Source of the DNA: Nageia nagi
Taxonomy: Eukaryota > Pinophyta
NCBI GenBank assembly: GCA_050084985.1
Contig: JBITNC010000001.1
Coordinates: 34,534,001-34,598,000, forward strand
DNA length: 64,000 bases
Reading direction: 5' to 3'
The position numbers were made by a program, and so were the translations under genes. Shown here piece after piece: positions 1 to 12,191 of this stretch. The notes beneath the pieces are model-generated. The model had not been told where the DNA came from. It worked only from the letters and a program-made list of their open reading frames with translations, and ran no database searches. Within the stretch, counting starts at the first letter, position 1, and the number at the start of each line of letters is the position of its first letter.

Positions 1-1069
1 ACATAGTGGTGTAAAATTCTATTGGATGTATTTGCACTCATGATAAGGTGTGCATCCATTGTTGTTTTCATTTTTACTTAGTTGCCTTAGTGATTGGATT
101 TAGTTTGTTTAAAGATCTCTCATTTGGGAGGGAATTGTAACCTACTTGGTTTTACACATAGAGAAGAGGGAACATTCTTATCTAGGTAAGAATTTGAATT
201 CCTTTTCATACCTTATTCATATTATTTTATTGCTTAGTGCATCCTAGGATTGCCTTATTTTGTGTTTTGTAGTAGCAAAATTACATTCATATATGGGGAG
301 TATTGTTGCATACACAAGGAATTTACTTTGGATTTAAAATTTATATCTTGAATCAAAATTTTATTTTCTTAATATGAATTTTTATGCTATTTATTAAGTG
401 CATATAAAATCCTTGGTTTGCTTCATTCTAATTGAAAAGAAAAAGGTTATCAAAAAAAGCATACTTAGAAAGGGATTGCAACCATTATTGAGGGTGTAGT
501 GTGTACTTCATGTTAATTGCATCTCATATTTTCTTTTTGTTCTAAAGTCCACCAAAATCCTAAGGAGTTACTAGGGCATGTGGAAATTAATACCATGAGC
601 TAACCCCTACTTGGAGATGAAAATTGAAGTGGGAGCCCCCCTCTATTCAGGATAGCTTCCTATAGAGGTACCTATGTACCCTTGCAAAATTATCTACAAC
701 CCTGGAAGATTGATCCATTTCCTTGATAAACACTTGACTAGAATCATTATATGTAGGGAAACTTAAATAAGGTTACATCAAAAAGAGTAATTTGCATTAA
801 AATCCATCAAAATTAAAAAGATAAGTGTTTAATTGAATAAAGAAAAGACTAGAGCAAATAAATGAAACTTGATATCTAAAATCATTTCTACCTTCATATA
901 TGCTTGGTTATCATCTTAAGTGTTTGTTTTAATATTGCACCAAACTAAACAAGAATAAATTTTTGGAAAAATCATAAGATTTTTGTTTTGTGTTTGTTTC
1001 ATTCTTGTTTGTACTTTCACTTCCATTGTACTCATATTTGTAAAAGATTGACATTGTAGTTGTGTTATA
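1..1069. other. A+T-rich sequence without recognisable gene
   Basis: No reading frame of note and no recognisable domain on either strand. Because it lies directly before what looks like the first codons of the Gypsy A gag, it may be the leader or 5' LTR of A. I could not match it to the candidate 3' LTR of A near 46.4 kb and saw no primer-binding site, so this remains open. Confidence 0.4.
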
Positions 1070-1173
1070 ATGGAGCCTAAGCTATCTAGATATCTGATTT
1101 TGTATGAGGATTCCATTGTGAAAATGGTGGAAATAAGAGCTCAAAAGAAATAAAAAGAGGAAAAATGCTAGGA
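1070..1173 (+). pseudogene. Gypsy A gag, N-terminal piece cut off by Copia-1
   Basis: An ATG at 1070 opens a frame of about 30 codons ending in a Lys/Glu-rich stretch that contains two stops. The 3' edge is exactly the outer end of the Copia-1 LTR. On the other side of Copia-1, at 7416, a gag-like frame resumes with an acidic stretch leading into the gag motif around FHKALQTFQYLTP. The join fits a single gag split by the insertion. It is inferred from position and composition, as the piece is too short to identify alone. Confidence 0.4.
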
Positions 1174-1412
1174 TGAATAAATCCAAGGTCAAAAATTATT
1201 GTATTAGGTTAGAATATTGACTTAATACATTTAAAGAATGACTCTTTAGCTTCATGTTCTTGGGTGATCGTTGAGATACAATGTAACTCTTCATATTCTT
1301 CTAGAAAAGACTCTATATTCTAGCACACAAAAAGCTACAAATTTACTAAATATAGTAAGTAACTAATACTATACTATCTATTCCATAATCCCTAAAGATT
1401 AAGTGTATAACA
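1174..1412 (-). repeat. 3' LTR of Copia-1
   Basis: About 239 bp, matching 7175-7415 along its whole length, with the best match over 1275-1380. On the minus strand it begins TGTTATACAC, directly after the polypurine tract, and ends with CA at 1174. Confidence 0.9.
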
Positions 1413-1423
1413 TTCCCCCCTTA
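1413..1423 (-). promoter_or_regulatory. Polypurine tract of Copia-1
   Basis: On the minus strand the sequence AAGGGGGGAA directly precedes the LTR start. This is the plus-strand primer site expected next to a 3' LTR, and it follows the last RNase H codons closely. Confidence 0.8.
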
Positions 1424-1424
1424 A

Positions 1425-2960
1425 TTTGAAGGGGACTTGGTAAGTCCAAGCATCTTCTTAAACTTTTCTCTTCTAAGTGCCTTGGTGAAGCTGTATTCTG
1501 TTTGCTCATCCATGGAAAAATGTTTCAATTGAATTGTCTTGACCTTTACATGATATTGAATCAAATGATACTTTGTGTTGATGTGCTTTGTTTGATCATG
1601 AAACTTTGGATTCTTGGCCAATTAAATTGCAAAAATATTATCAATTAGAAGTGGAGTTAGATTCACCTAATTTTCTTACAAATCTTCCAATATCTTCTTG
1701 AGCCACATAATCTCCTTTTTTTCCTTTATAGCAATCACATACTTTACCTCTGTAGTGGAATATACCAAAATAGTTTACTTTCATGATCTCTAAGAGATAG
1801 CTATCAATCCAATACTCATGGCATATTTGAAGTCGAAACTCCATTTTCTTTGTCACCATCAAAGTTTAAATATTTATATCCAATCAATTTGAAGTCTCCT
1901 ACTTTGGAATACTTAAGTCCTAATTCCTGTGTGACTTTCAAATATTAGAGACCTCTTTTGGCTACATTACAATGCCATTTTTGCATAAACTAAGAGAGAA
2001 TTCTAACCCCAAATGAAATGTATGGTCTAGTTTTGATACAAATGCATTCCCTTCAATATATTTCAACCTCAAATTTTGTTCCATTGGAGTGGAAAGAGGA
2101 TTACAATCTATCATGCCAAATTTATTCTACAATTCTCTAATGTACTTTCTTTGGGAAATGAAAATGTACCTTGGGTTTTATGTCACTTCAATGCTAAAAT
2201 AGTAATGAAGATGTCCCATATCTATCATTTCAAAACCTCTCTTCAAATCCTATTTCACAGATGCCATGTAACTTTCATTATTTCCAATTATCAAAAGATC
2301 ATCTACATACACCATAAGATATACAATAGTTTTGCCAAATTTTTTGACAAACAAAAAGTTGCATCATCAAGATTAAAGTGTTCAAAATTTATTTTCAAGA
2401 GATGCTAAATAAGAGTTTTATACCAAGCATAAGGAGCTTATTTTAGTCCATACAAGGACTTGATGAGCTTACAAACTTTTTATTCCTAACCCTTCATTGC
2501 AAATCCTTTTGGTTTTCTCATGTACACATTTTCTTTCAAATAACCATTCAAGAAAGCAGTCTTCACATCAATCTAATGAATTTTCCATTAGTTGACATTA
2601 CCAAAAAAGAATGAATACTATCCCATTTTGCCATGGGATAAAAGGTTTCATCATAGTTAATACCTTCTTTCTATGCAAAACCCTTTGCCAAAATCCTCGC
2701 TTTGTGTTTCTCAAGTGATCCATTAGATCTATCCTTATTTTTGTAGACCCACTTGCATCCAATAGGTTTGGTTCCATATGGAGGATCCACCAACTTACAT
2801 GTCCCATTCTTGATGAGAGCATCATACTTCTTCTTCATAGCATCCTTCCAAACATCATGAGAAAAAGCTTCTCTAAAGGAAGTCAACTCATAATCAGCAG
2901 AGAAATTTGATTCACAATCAAAAGAGCATTCCATATCCTCAATATCATCACCTAAATCTA
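1425..2960 (-). pseudogene. Copia-1 pol, RT and RNase H part
   Basis: The minus strand reads the start of the Copia RT (RVT_2) at 2934-2671, with the conserved region around VWKDAMKK and the block ending KARILAKGFA. After a frameshift the RT continues, and the YVDDLLI active-site motif is still readable near 2295-2312. RNase H remnants follow to 1425, including the typical TKHI...KYH segment and the C-terminal FTKAL motif. Many in-frame stops (mostly from CAA, CAG, CGA or TGG codons) and several frameshifts make this non-functional. It feeds directly into the polypurine tract, so no 3' UTR is left. Confidence 0.88.
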
Positions 2961-2999
2961 AACCCTCTATTACTCCATCTTTAATTCTATCTTTATAGG

Positions 3000-3560
3000 A
3001 ATTCTTGGTTCCTGTGTTTCCAACTTCATTAGGATGAACACTCTCAAGTTTTTTGGAGAGCCACTTAGGAATCTTCTACGATGGTTCTAGTTTCTCAATA
3101 AGCTAAGGAGTTTCTTCATTTCCTTCAAGACTCAACCTATCAAACCCTTCAATCACATCATATAAAGGAACTATTGAAAATAACAAAGAGGAAGGATCTT
3201 GTTGTAGTGGTGGAGGTTCTTGTACTATTGGACCATATGCAACTACTGGATCAGGCACTTCTAAAATAGGCATAAGTTGTGTAGATTCCATAGATTGATC
3301 TAATACAGGGATCCCCCCCTAAACATTTGAAATCTCATAATCATGTTCAAAGAAAATCTTTCCATGGGTAAACCTATCAAGGTGATCAAGCTACCACTCA
3401 ATAGTTAAGTCACTCTTGGAACATTCCTAAGAAATGACATCCCTTGCAAAGAGAAACTTTTTGTTTACCTCATCATAAAACTTATAACCATTGGTAGTAT
3501 TTGAGTACCCAAAGAAAATACATTTTTGAATCCTAGCACCAAGTTTGTTTCTTTGTTCGT
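3000..3560 (-). pseudogene. Copia-1 integrase-RT linker
   Basis: This stretch links the integrase and the RT of Copia-1. A 62-codon open piece at 3291-3103 is rich in Pro, Glu and Asp, as is usual for the variable linker of Copia polyproteins. The adjoining sequence up to 3560 resembles the end of the integrase region. No motif with a separate function is visible. Confidence 0.6.
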
Positions 3561-4300
3561 TAGGGACTAGGGCATAGAAAGTGGAACTAAAAATTCTAAG
3601 ATGTCAAACTGAAGGAACACAACCAAACCATATTTCATATGGAGTCTTATCATAAAGAGCATGAATGGAAATCTATTTATAACATACACTACAAAATCAA
3701 ATCCATCACCCCAAAATATCATTTTCACATTCTTGAAAAACAAAATTTCCCATATCATATTCAACAAAGTTCTATTCATCCTTTTTGTTACTCCATTTTG
3801 TTGTAGATTATAAGGAACAATAGTTTGATGCTTGATTCCATGTTGAAAAAGATAGTTATTGAATTCAACTAAAGTGTATTCACCCCCATTATTAGAACAA
3901 AAAGTTCCAATATGAGTGTTTTCTTCTTTCTCAATCATCACATGAAATTCATCAAACTTTTCAAAATATTCAGACTTGTTCTTCAACAAATACAACACAT
4001 CCTAGTGTAATCATCTATGAGAGTCATGATATATTTGTTTCTAGTATCAGAAGGGTTAAGAAATGGTCCACATAGATAAGAGTGAATAAGTTATAGTTTT
4101 CCACATGCTCTAAAATTTGAATCATAAAAAGCTTATTTTCTATGCTTTCCTAGGACACATGCTTCACAAGGTTCTATATTCTTAGGAATAGTAGGCAATC
4201 CTAAAAAACTCTCTTTTCAACAAATGAAGATCATAAAAATTGAGATGGCCAAATCTTGCATGCCACAAAAGACTATATGAGAGAGTACCTTTTTTGATGG
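3560..4300 (-). pseudogene. Copia-1 integrase, all three catalytic acids lost
   Basis: Read on the minus strand, the HHCC zinc-binding pre-integrase segment (about 4270-4130, with FGHLNF and CEACVLGK) is followed by the integrase core. The positions of the D,D,E triad can be placed by their neighbours. The first lies in HSYLCGP where HSDLCGP or HTDLCGP is usual, the second in SNNGGEY in place of SDNGGEY, and the third in NGVTKRMNR in place of NGVAERMNR. So D, D and E read Y, N and K. Codons for N and K are single G-to-A changes. A 143-codon open piece remains at 3998-3567. The enzyme would be inactive. Confidence 0.88.
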
Positions 4301-4449
4301 ATGAGGTAGGCATAATTTGTTGATTTGGTAGAACTTCTATGCATCTTCAACAACTTCACATCCTCCCCACTAGTCATCACTAGTTTATTGTTGAAATACC
4401 TCCTTATCTCCATGATGCCATCAAACATATGAATTGAGTTTCCTTGTTA

Positions 4450-4700
4450 GTGAATGAGCATAAGAGATAATAGGTTCCTTCATAATTGAGGAAGATAGAG
4501 TAGATTATGAAGAATCATATCTGGAAGGCTTGGCAATTTCAATCTAATAGTATCAATACCTGAAGGTTTGATATAGGATTTGTTAGCAAAGTATACCACA
4601 CCATCAATGTTGGTATTCATCTCTTTAAAGAATTCCATTCAAAATGTCATCTAACATGTAGCACCATTATTAAGCAACCATGCATCCTACAAAGATGTAA
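4450..4700 (-). pseudogene. Copia-1 protease remnant
   Basis: On the minus strand the retropepsin entry motif reads WLLNNGATC where the family has LLDSGAT, so the catalytic Asp is Asn. Downstream residues (FFKEMNTN, IKPSGIDTIRLKLP, LLYLPQL, RNLLSL) follow the usual Copia protease pattern. At least three stops interrupt it. It lies between gag and the pre-integrase zinc segment, as expected. Confidence 0.8.
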
Positions 4701-4742
4701 ATGAAGTATTACATAAATTTTAAATGGTATTGTTATAATTTG

Positions 4743-5650
4743 CTATAACATAATAAGTAGAATCAAAATTATTACTCTTGTATTGCTTTTATTTTTCATT
4801 CCTTTCTTTGATCTTGTCCCATAGAGAGTGATAGGTATTAGCTTTATGGCCTCATATATCACATATTTTATAATGGAGATTATTCTTCTCATCACAATCA
4901 CCTTGATTAGATCTACCTCCCTACCTCTATGATTCCTCCTACCAAGACCATAATTACTTCTTTCACCTTGAGAAGAATCATGTAGAACATTCATTCCCTT
5001 TTTAGAAATACACAATGTGTCTAAAGTAGAATCACTAGATTTCTTGCCAAAATCCTTCTCATGTTCCACAATCTTATCCACCAAAGTATCAAATGTGAGA
5101 GACTTTAAGTTACATCTAGCTTGAAAGAATTCAAGATAATATGAGTATGTAGGGTACAATTCCTTAATCAAATCTATGAGAGTAATGTAAATCTTCACAC
5201 CAGTAGAGTTAATGTCATGCATTATTGCTCTAATTTCAGAAATGAATGCCATGGGATCATCATTTTTAAACTTTAGGTTAAATTTTTTTAAATTAAATTT
5301 ATATCAATTCCAATTCAAAATGGGATTCAAACAAGTTCTTTATTTTCTTTAGTACATTCCAAGCATCATCAATGGATCTAATGTGGCAATTAACCTCTTC
5401 ACTAGTTGAAGATGTAATCAAAGCATATGCCTTATTATTTTTCATGTTCCAAACCACAAGCTCCTTGGCATCAGTTAGTTTGGTAGGTTTGTTATCACCA
5501 TAAAAAATTTCAACCTAAAAATCATTGAAAATTAAAGTATGCTTTATTTTCCTAACAACTTTGGACAATTTTCTTTTTTGGTTAAAATAACACTGGCAAT
5601 ACTCATAAGGGAATGCATATTTGAAATAGAAACTTCAAACTTTATTTATT
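4743..5650 (-). pseudogene. Copia-1 gag with zinc knuckle remnant
   Basis: A 169-codon open piece (5252-4743) matches the C-terminal half of a plant Copia gag (UBN2-type): helices around LIDLIKELYPTYSYYLEFF and a segment around LTFDTLVDKIVEHEKDFGKK. A basic Gly/Arg-rich stretch and, after a frameshift, a decayed zinc knuckle (about 4870-4795) follow. Further gag is readable in broken frames up to about 5640. The product would be the capsid/nucleocapsid of the element. Confidence 0.8.
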
Positions 5651-7149
5651 TTCCTTTTTTCAATCTTTTAAAATTTAAGAGATTCGACACACTTTTATAA
5701 AAATAAAATAACATCCACACTAAATGAAAATTCTTTTTGCTCACACCACACCAAAAATTGCAAAAAAAATAGAAGATCTCAAATGAGATTTATTACATCA
5801 CACGTCTCCTCTTACGAGGAGGGTTCCATATAGGAGGCATGTTTCTAGGAGATGGCATAGTGAAAGTAGAAGAAAAATTAGGTAGTTAAACAACATCATC
5901 TTTGTCAACATTGACCAAATAACCTATTTCTAATTCTAATTTTATTTTTTCAATTTCAAGGGTAACATAATACTCCAAGGTGTGAAATCCCTCAATTATG
6001 CCAAATTCACCAAAATCTAAATAAACTATCATACCATATTTGCCAATATAATTTTTAATTGCTCTCCAAAAATAGTATCTATCAACTAATATAACTAAAA
6101 TTTACTTTGAATTTTGGACTCAACAAAAAAAATTCATTGAAAAAGGAGTTAATTACACCAAGTTATGGCAAAAAAATGTCATCAAAATTTGAAAATACCC
6201 AAAAATAAGTTAATTGCTAATTGTATATGCTGATTGTATAAAAACAATGCTAAGTTAATTGCTAATTGTATATGCTGATTGTATAAAAACAATGCTAATG
6301 GGACTCCACATGAGAGGGTTAGACTATTGAAATAAAAAAGAGCACCTAGAATGTGTTTTATAGGCTAGATGCATTTTGTTTTGTAGCCAGAGCCATTATA
6401 TAGATTAGAGACCTGGAGGCATGTGATCTCACAGTGGCATGTAGGGAGATTTTGAGGTCCACACAAGGAGGGAAGACTTGGAAAATGCACACTGAATGTT
6501 TTGAAAGGAAGTGCAAGTAGTTTGGAAACCATGAGAGGAAATGAAATGCATGAGGGTTGAGGGGTGTTTTATAGCACATGAGGTGCTATCAAATGGTAGG
6601 TTAGGCTCAAATTTTGAAGTGTGTGCAATGTGTATTTGGTAGGAGAATGTGTGCTAGGAAAATGCAAGGAAGATCATGTTGGATACATGGAGAATGATGC
6701 ACATAAATATAAGAAAATAATGCATGCAACAAGGATGTAGGGGATAGGGGATGCATATCTTGAATGGTGAGTGGGGTATTTTAAATGTAACCTTGAACCT
6801 TTTTTTACTATTACAATAAAGTGTTTGTCTCCATAACAAAGTTTACAATACATCCATTTTCCAAGAACAACATGAAAAAACTTCAAATTTAACAAACAAA
6901 ATCATTATAAATACTAGTCATAAAATACTTACTAAACTAAAAACATCACACTTTGATAAGTTCATCAAATTTGCACCAAATCACCTCATTAAAAAGACAA
7001 AACTACTCTTCTAAAAAATGGGTATCCAAATAAATGCTTACAAATAAATTTCAATGCTCATTTTCAAATAAAAATAGAAGAAAAAATTTTGGATCGATTT
7101 TTGGTAGCATTTTTGATAAAGTTCATGGAGTTAGAGAAAGCAAAAAACT
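5651..7149 (-). other. Copia-1 long leader
   Basis: About 1.5 kb between gag and the primer site, longer than most Copia leaders. Some 60-73-codon open pieces (for example 6579-6358) have no recognisable domain. A 45-bp tandem duplication lies at 6206-6297. No captured gene could be identified. Confidence 0.5.
6206..6297. repeat. 45-bp tandem duplication
   Basis: Two perfect or nearly perfect head-to-tail copies of a 45-bp unit beginning taagttaattgctaattg. The lack of divergence in an otherwise decayed element suggests that the duplication is much younger than the element. Confidence 0.9.
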
Positions 7150-7174
7150 CAAAGCTCTAATACTAATGCCAATT
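7150..7174 (-). promoter_or_regulatory. Decayed primer-binding site of Copia-1
   Basis: The minus strand just inside the 5' LTR reads a TGG followed by a 6-base insertion and then TATTAGAGCTTTG, close to the initiator Met-tRNA primer site TGGTATCAGAGC. The inserted bases and one change mean it would prime poorly today. Confidence 0.65.
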
Positions 7175-7415
7175 TGGATAACTCCATGATCAAAAACCAT
7201 TGCATTAGGTTATAATATTTTCTTAATACATTTGGATAGTGACTTTTCAACTTTACCTTATTGGGTGACCCTTGAGATACAATGTAACTCTTCATATTCT
7301 TCTAGAAAAGACTCTCTAAATTCAAGCACACACAAAGCTACAAATTTACTAAATATAGTAAGTAACTAATACTATACTATCTATACCATAATCCTAAAGG
7401 ATTAGGTATCTAACA
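7175..7415 (-). repeat. 5' LTR of Copia-1
   Basis: About 241 bp, matching 1174-1412. On the minus strand it begins TGTTAGATACC and ends near the primer site. The outer edge at 7415 abuts the resumed gag frame of Gypsy A. Confidence 0.9.
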
Positions 7416-10200
7416 GAAAGTGAGGTAAAAGATGAACCAACAAATAGTGTGGATGATCAATACATTCGGTTTCATAAGGCACTCCAAACCTTTCAATATC
7501 TTACACCTGATCAAATGGTAAGAGTGATGGAGGAAGTTCACAACTTAGGTGGTCCCACACCATAATCTTATCCACAATTGTATAGAATATCAAGAGACAT
7601 TATAGTTTGGTTAAAAAATTACAATAGTACGATCATGAGTCAGAGTGTACATCAAGCTACTAGTGGTATATCTCTATCCCCTCCTAAACTTAATAAAAAG
7701 ATTTCTAATTAAAGAAATTGATACCAAGAGATGATGGATAATATTCAAAATAATATTCCCCAACCAACCATCTTACAAAGTGATCTTAATCAATCTAAAA
7801 CACCAATTACATAAAATGTTGGTCAAGGTTGGTTTCCACCTCAAGAATGCAAACTATCTACCAACCAAGATACCACTTTAAAAATATCTCAATCATCCAA
7901 ATAACTTCTAGTTATGAAGTATTTACAACCCAATATTAATTTGCTTAATTTTCAAAAGAATATTCAACAAGCACAAGAAATATTTAACCAAAGGTTATCC
8001 CAAGAAAAGTGCATCATACCTCAACCTCAACCTCCACCTAAAGTTGAACAACAATAATACTTTCAAAACATAATACCTAGATTTCAAAATATTATTCAAC
8101 ACAACATACCTCATCCATTTCAAAGGGTAATGAACTCTAACCAAGCTAATTCTTCCCAACACATTGCCCTCCAAAATTCACCAAATGTCCCAAACACTAA
8201 TGCAAATAATTTTCAAATTACACAAAATAAAGTATATTGGAGCATTAATTCACAAGCCCAACCCCATATATTGATAAAAATTAATACCCAAAATGGGCAA
8301 AACTAAGGTATAGGTCACTTCCAAAATATTCCATTCTAGAATACCTCAAACGATAAAATTCATAACCTTCATGGAGTTGAAAACTCCAGTCAAAATAACA
8401 ACCAACATATTACTCAACAAGGTTCCTCAAATCCATTCATGGAGAAGATGCAATAATTGAATGAACACATGTAAAATCTTATGTACCAAAAATAAATGGA
8501 TGATTTACATGTAAGTCAAAATCAAAATATTTCACATGGTACAAAACAATGGCAAGGTTATGGTTTGTAATGGAATAGTTGTCAACATATGAAACAAAGT
8601 TATGGTTCTAATAATAAATTTAAGCCCCAAGATCAACAACAAGTTTATAATCAAAACCTTGAGCACAATAAAAAAGGATCATCATGGGGTAAACAAGGCA
8701 CATTCTATAACCTAAATGCACATACTTTGGAGAGGCAAGTGAGTTTTTTCAATCAACCAAATCAGTCTTATGGTGGACCAAATTCACCTTTTGGAGTACC
8801 TAATATGCATAATGAAAGCTAAATTATGAGAAGGTTGCAAGAGTTAGAGGCTAAGATAAATAATTTGGGATTGTCTAAAGTGGGATATGGGGAGATATGC
8901 AATGATTCTATAAATCCTTCTATTCTCATGAGCACTTACCCCAAGAAGTTTGAGATGCCCAAAATAGATAAGTTCAAAAGTAAAAAGGATCCAAAAGAGA
9001 ATTTAAGGCACTTCAAGCATGATTTTTATTTGATTGCAAATGATAATGCTCTCCTATTGAGAACTTTTACTATGACTCTTGTGAGACAAGCTATGAATTG
9101 ATACAATGCAATACTGCAACATTGCTTGTATTCATTTGAGCAACTTGCAAAGCTCTTTCTTGAACATTTCTCTATCAATATCAAGAAGAGGGATTCCATT
9201 AAATATTTTATGAAGTTGGATTAATTTGACAAAGAATCTATTTTTGACTATGTTTATAGGTGGCAATATTTAATTACAAATATGAAATTCTCTTTACCTT
9301 AAGAGGAGTTAGTGAGACTATTTATAAAATGTTACATCATGTAAATCTCTACATACCTCATAATACAACAAGATAGGACATTTGAGGAAACAACTTCCCA
9401 ATCAAAGGTAATTGAAGAAGTAATGATTCAAAATTGTGAGATTAAGGTAGTAAAGAAGGAAAATGGTAATCATGGTTATGGATCCAATAAGAGTGGTGCT
9501 ATAAATGGAGGCAAACTTCAAGTCAATCAATTGATGCTCCAAGCACCACCACCACACCCAATGCAAAATATTATGTAGGCTAATCAAATGTATGTACCAA
9601 GTTAAACTTACATTCAAAATCAAGTGTAGGGTAGGAATCATAATCAAGAACAAGGGTAGTCTTCTAGGCCATAAAGGAAGTTTGAGAGATTGGGTGAACC
9701 TTTGTCTTAGATATTAACAAAACTCAATGATGCTAAACTATTAAGATTATCAAAAGTTTGATGAGATCCTTCTTGGGCCACCAAACCATGGTATAAATAT
9801 GATGAATTTTGTGATTTCCATAGGGTATAAGGCCATTGTATCAACAATTGTATCTATTTACACACAATCATTTAGAACTTTATAGATTTAAGAAAGTTAG
9901 TTCTTAATGGTACCTCTTTGGATCCTAACACCAATTTACAAGTATATCAAAATTTGCTACCTTAATGGGTGTGAACCAAGTTGGTACCACTAAGAATTAC
10001 AATAAACCTACTCAAAATGTACCTTACAACTATGGAACTTAGTAGCATTAGGTTAAGGAAGCAAAATAGGCATAGACTTAGATGCACTTTGTAGGTATGG
10101 TTAATGTTGCCAATAGGGCTAATGAGTACAAAGATAAAGGAAAGGGCCAATGAAAAACTCATGAGAAGATGGGGGTGGGTATTAATATGCCCAATCATAT
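7416..10200 (+). pseudogene. Gypsy A gag, Asn/Gln-rich, with capsid domain and zinc knuckle
   Basis: The frame resumes after Copia-1 with an acidic segment and FHKALQTFQYLTP. A long Asn/Gln/His/Pro-rich stretch follows (about 7700-8820). Then comes the Retrotrans_gag capsid domain (about 8920-9400): FEMPKIDKFK, LRHFKHDFYLIAND, LLLRTFTMTL, SFEQLAKLFLEHFS. A C2HC-type motif with CDFHRV, GH and C spacing lies at about 9771-9855. Open pieces of 77 and 91 codons (8589-8822 and 8826-9101) remain, separated by a stop. Many other stops are CAA-to-TAA or TGG-to-TAG/TGA type. This would have been the structural protein of the large element. Confidence 0.85.
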
Positions 10201-10336
10201 TCCTCCTCCTCCTCCTCCAGTATAATGTGGAGTTAAGGAGAAGTTACAAAGTGACTTGGAGCAACAACTAAGACTTACCCCCATAAAATTCTCTCTATGG
10301 GACCTTATCAAGAATTCTCATCAACATAGATAGGCT

Positions 10337-10763
10337 TTGGATAAGATCTTACAAACTATAGATTTGGATGCATTAAATCCCAATGCTTTTATCAAATTTG
10401 TTCAGAGTGTGCAAGCAAATGTAGAGTTATTCATTCTATTATTTCAACATGAGATCTGTAATGTTGAAAATCAAGAGTATAAGGATCCTCCCTTGCACAT
10501 TATTACCCATATTGATGGAAAATATTTTAAGAGGGTGCTTGTATATTATGGGTCAACCATCATTGTACTATGTTCATCAACATTTGAAAAACTTAGCTTA
10601 CCTTTATCATATCTTAATTCTCCCACACTTATTCTATGAGCTTTCAACAATCAGGTATGCAACACATTGGGTAGCATCATTTTACCTATATTGGTGGATC
10701 CAAGACTATTCATGTATATTTACAAGTAACAGAGGGAGAGCAATAGTACAACTTCCTCCTTAG
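10337..10763 (+). pseudogene. Gypsy A protease remnant
   Basis: Around 10510-10600 the frame reads a retropepsin-like segment: VLVYYGSTIIVLCSSTFEKL. The expected Asp-(Thr/Ser/Gln)-Gly triplet has become Tyr-Tyr-Gly, so the catalytic Asp is lost. A second frame overlapping it continues with sequence that resembles the rest of the domain. The position between gag and RT supports the call. Confidence 0.6.
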
Positions 10764-12191
10764 TAGGCATTGGATTAGAGAGATAGAGTGCATCCCTTCC
10801 ATATTGCACAACTATCTAAAATATATTAAGGATGGGATTATGCATTACATATGGATAGATGATCAACCATTTATAACCTTGTTGAGATAACTAATGGCCC
10901 TATCCTTCCATCCACTCATATTTTTCTTGAAATTATCCACATTAACCAAGATCCACTATCTCTTGGTGCTACTATTAATGCAAAATATCAAGAAGGAAAA
11001 TCTGAATCAATTAATAAGATAGTCCCATATAAAATTAAAAAAATCTCCATAGATGTACAAAAACATGAAATTATAACAACCATCTATGAGGGTCCCAAGC
11101 AAGATACCCTCGTGATACCTTCCCTTACAATTCAAGAAGAAATATCTTGGAAGGCACAAGTGATATACTTACATAAAAAGCTTAAACAAACCAACTCCTA
11201 TACATGTGAAATAAGTATAATTACTCAAATATAGGAGAGTACTACTGTTAAAGAAGACCCTCTAGTTATAACTAAAAATAAAAGAAAGAGAAATCCATAA
11301 ATGATCATGATCATATTTATCGAGTGGATGTCCAATTCAAAAATGTTATTATTAGTGGGTATACCATCAATAATATGTTGTTTAATGTATTATCTCTTCA
11401 TGATGTAGGCCATAGGTTTGAGTCTCCTTTGGCCATTGGTACTTTGGTACCACTTATTCCATCAAATAATCAAACTTCCTTTGTTTATGAAAGTCTTAAT
11501 TTTCCCTCTTACAAAGTTCTTAAGGTTGCATCAAAATAAACATTTTTAGGTAAACTTGATTATTTATCTAAACCTTCCTTCATTCTTCACTACGTTGCTA
11601 AGTGTAAATGGTAGGTTTTTAGCTAGGGTTGGTATGAGCAGGGCTTGATTCATGTCGTGCAACTACCTACTCATGGAAAGAAAAATAAATGAGGCCTTGG
11701 TTTTAAGGGTAATAGAAAAATAATAGCCTTATCCCAAATTATGAGATTGAGGATGAGGGAGGCTAAAAGGAACTTACCTCCCCTCATGAGGCCTTGTTAT
11801 GTGAAGCACCCTCTTAGCCAACATATCAGTGTTATATTCCTCCCTTTCTATTCAAACAAATAAATATGTTCAAAGTCTCCCCAATTTTTCCTTTTCTCAT
11901 CCCCTTGATTTTGGTACTATTCATGTGGTGGATCAAGATACTTGTGATTTTGGAATGATTTATACTATTGATCTTGCCACCCATGATAGCTTTATTTAGC
12001 CTTGTAGCCATGTCAAAATCCTATGAAAATGATCTAAATGAGGACCCTTATTGGACGTATCTTAACCATAAGTGGAAAGATGGCCCACACATGTTAGTTG
12101 AGGAATCAATGGATATTGACTTGGGAGATGATCATATTATTTAGTAAATGGTTCAGTTTGGCAAAAGGATTGATACATATGAACTTATAGA
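10764..12191 (+). pseudogene. Gypsy A protease-RT spacer region
   Basis: This stretch continues the polyprotein in broken frames. An open piece of 71 codons (11324-11539) and an acidic/basic run near 11220-11300 are visible, but no domain could be named. Such variable spacers are usual in Tat-like elements. Stops are frequent. Confidence 0.5.

Larger units (their letters stand above)
1174..7415 (-). mobile_element. Copia-1, old full-length Copia element
   Basis: Two direct repeats of about 240 bp (1174-1412 and 7175-7415) bound an internal region whose minus strand encodes, in order, gag, protease, integrase, RT and RNase H, the Copia order. A polypurine tract lies against the left LTR and a decayed Met-tRNA type primer site against the right one, which sets the orientation. 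The LTRs start TGTTA and end CA on the minus strand and are roughly 85% alike by eye, so the insertion is old. A 5-bp target duplication could not be recognised (flanks tagga and gaaag). It sits inside the gag of Gypsy A. Confidence 0.9.

Noticed and set aside
1169-7420. 5-bp target duplication of Copia-1
   Set aside because: The flanks tagga and gaaag do not match even allowing for transitions, so no duplication is claimed.
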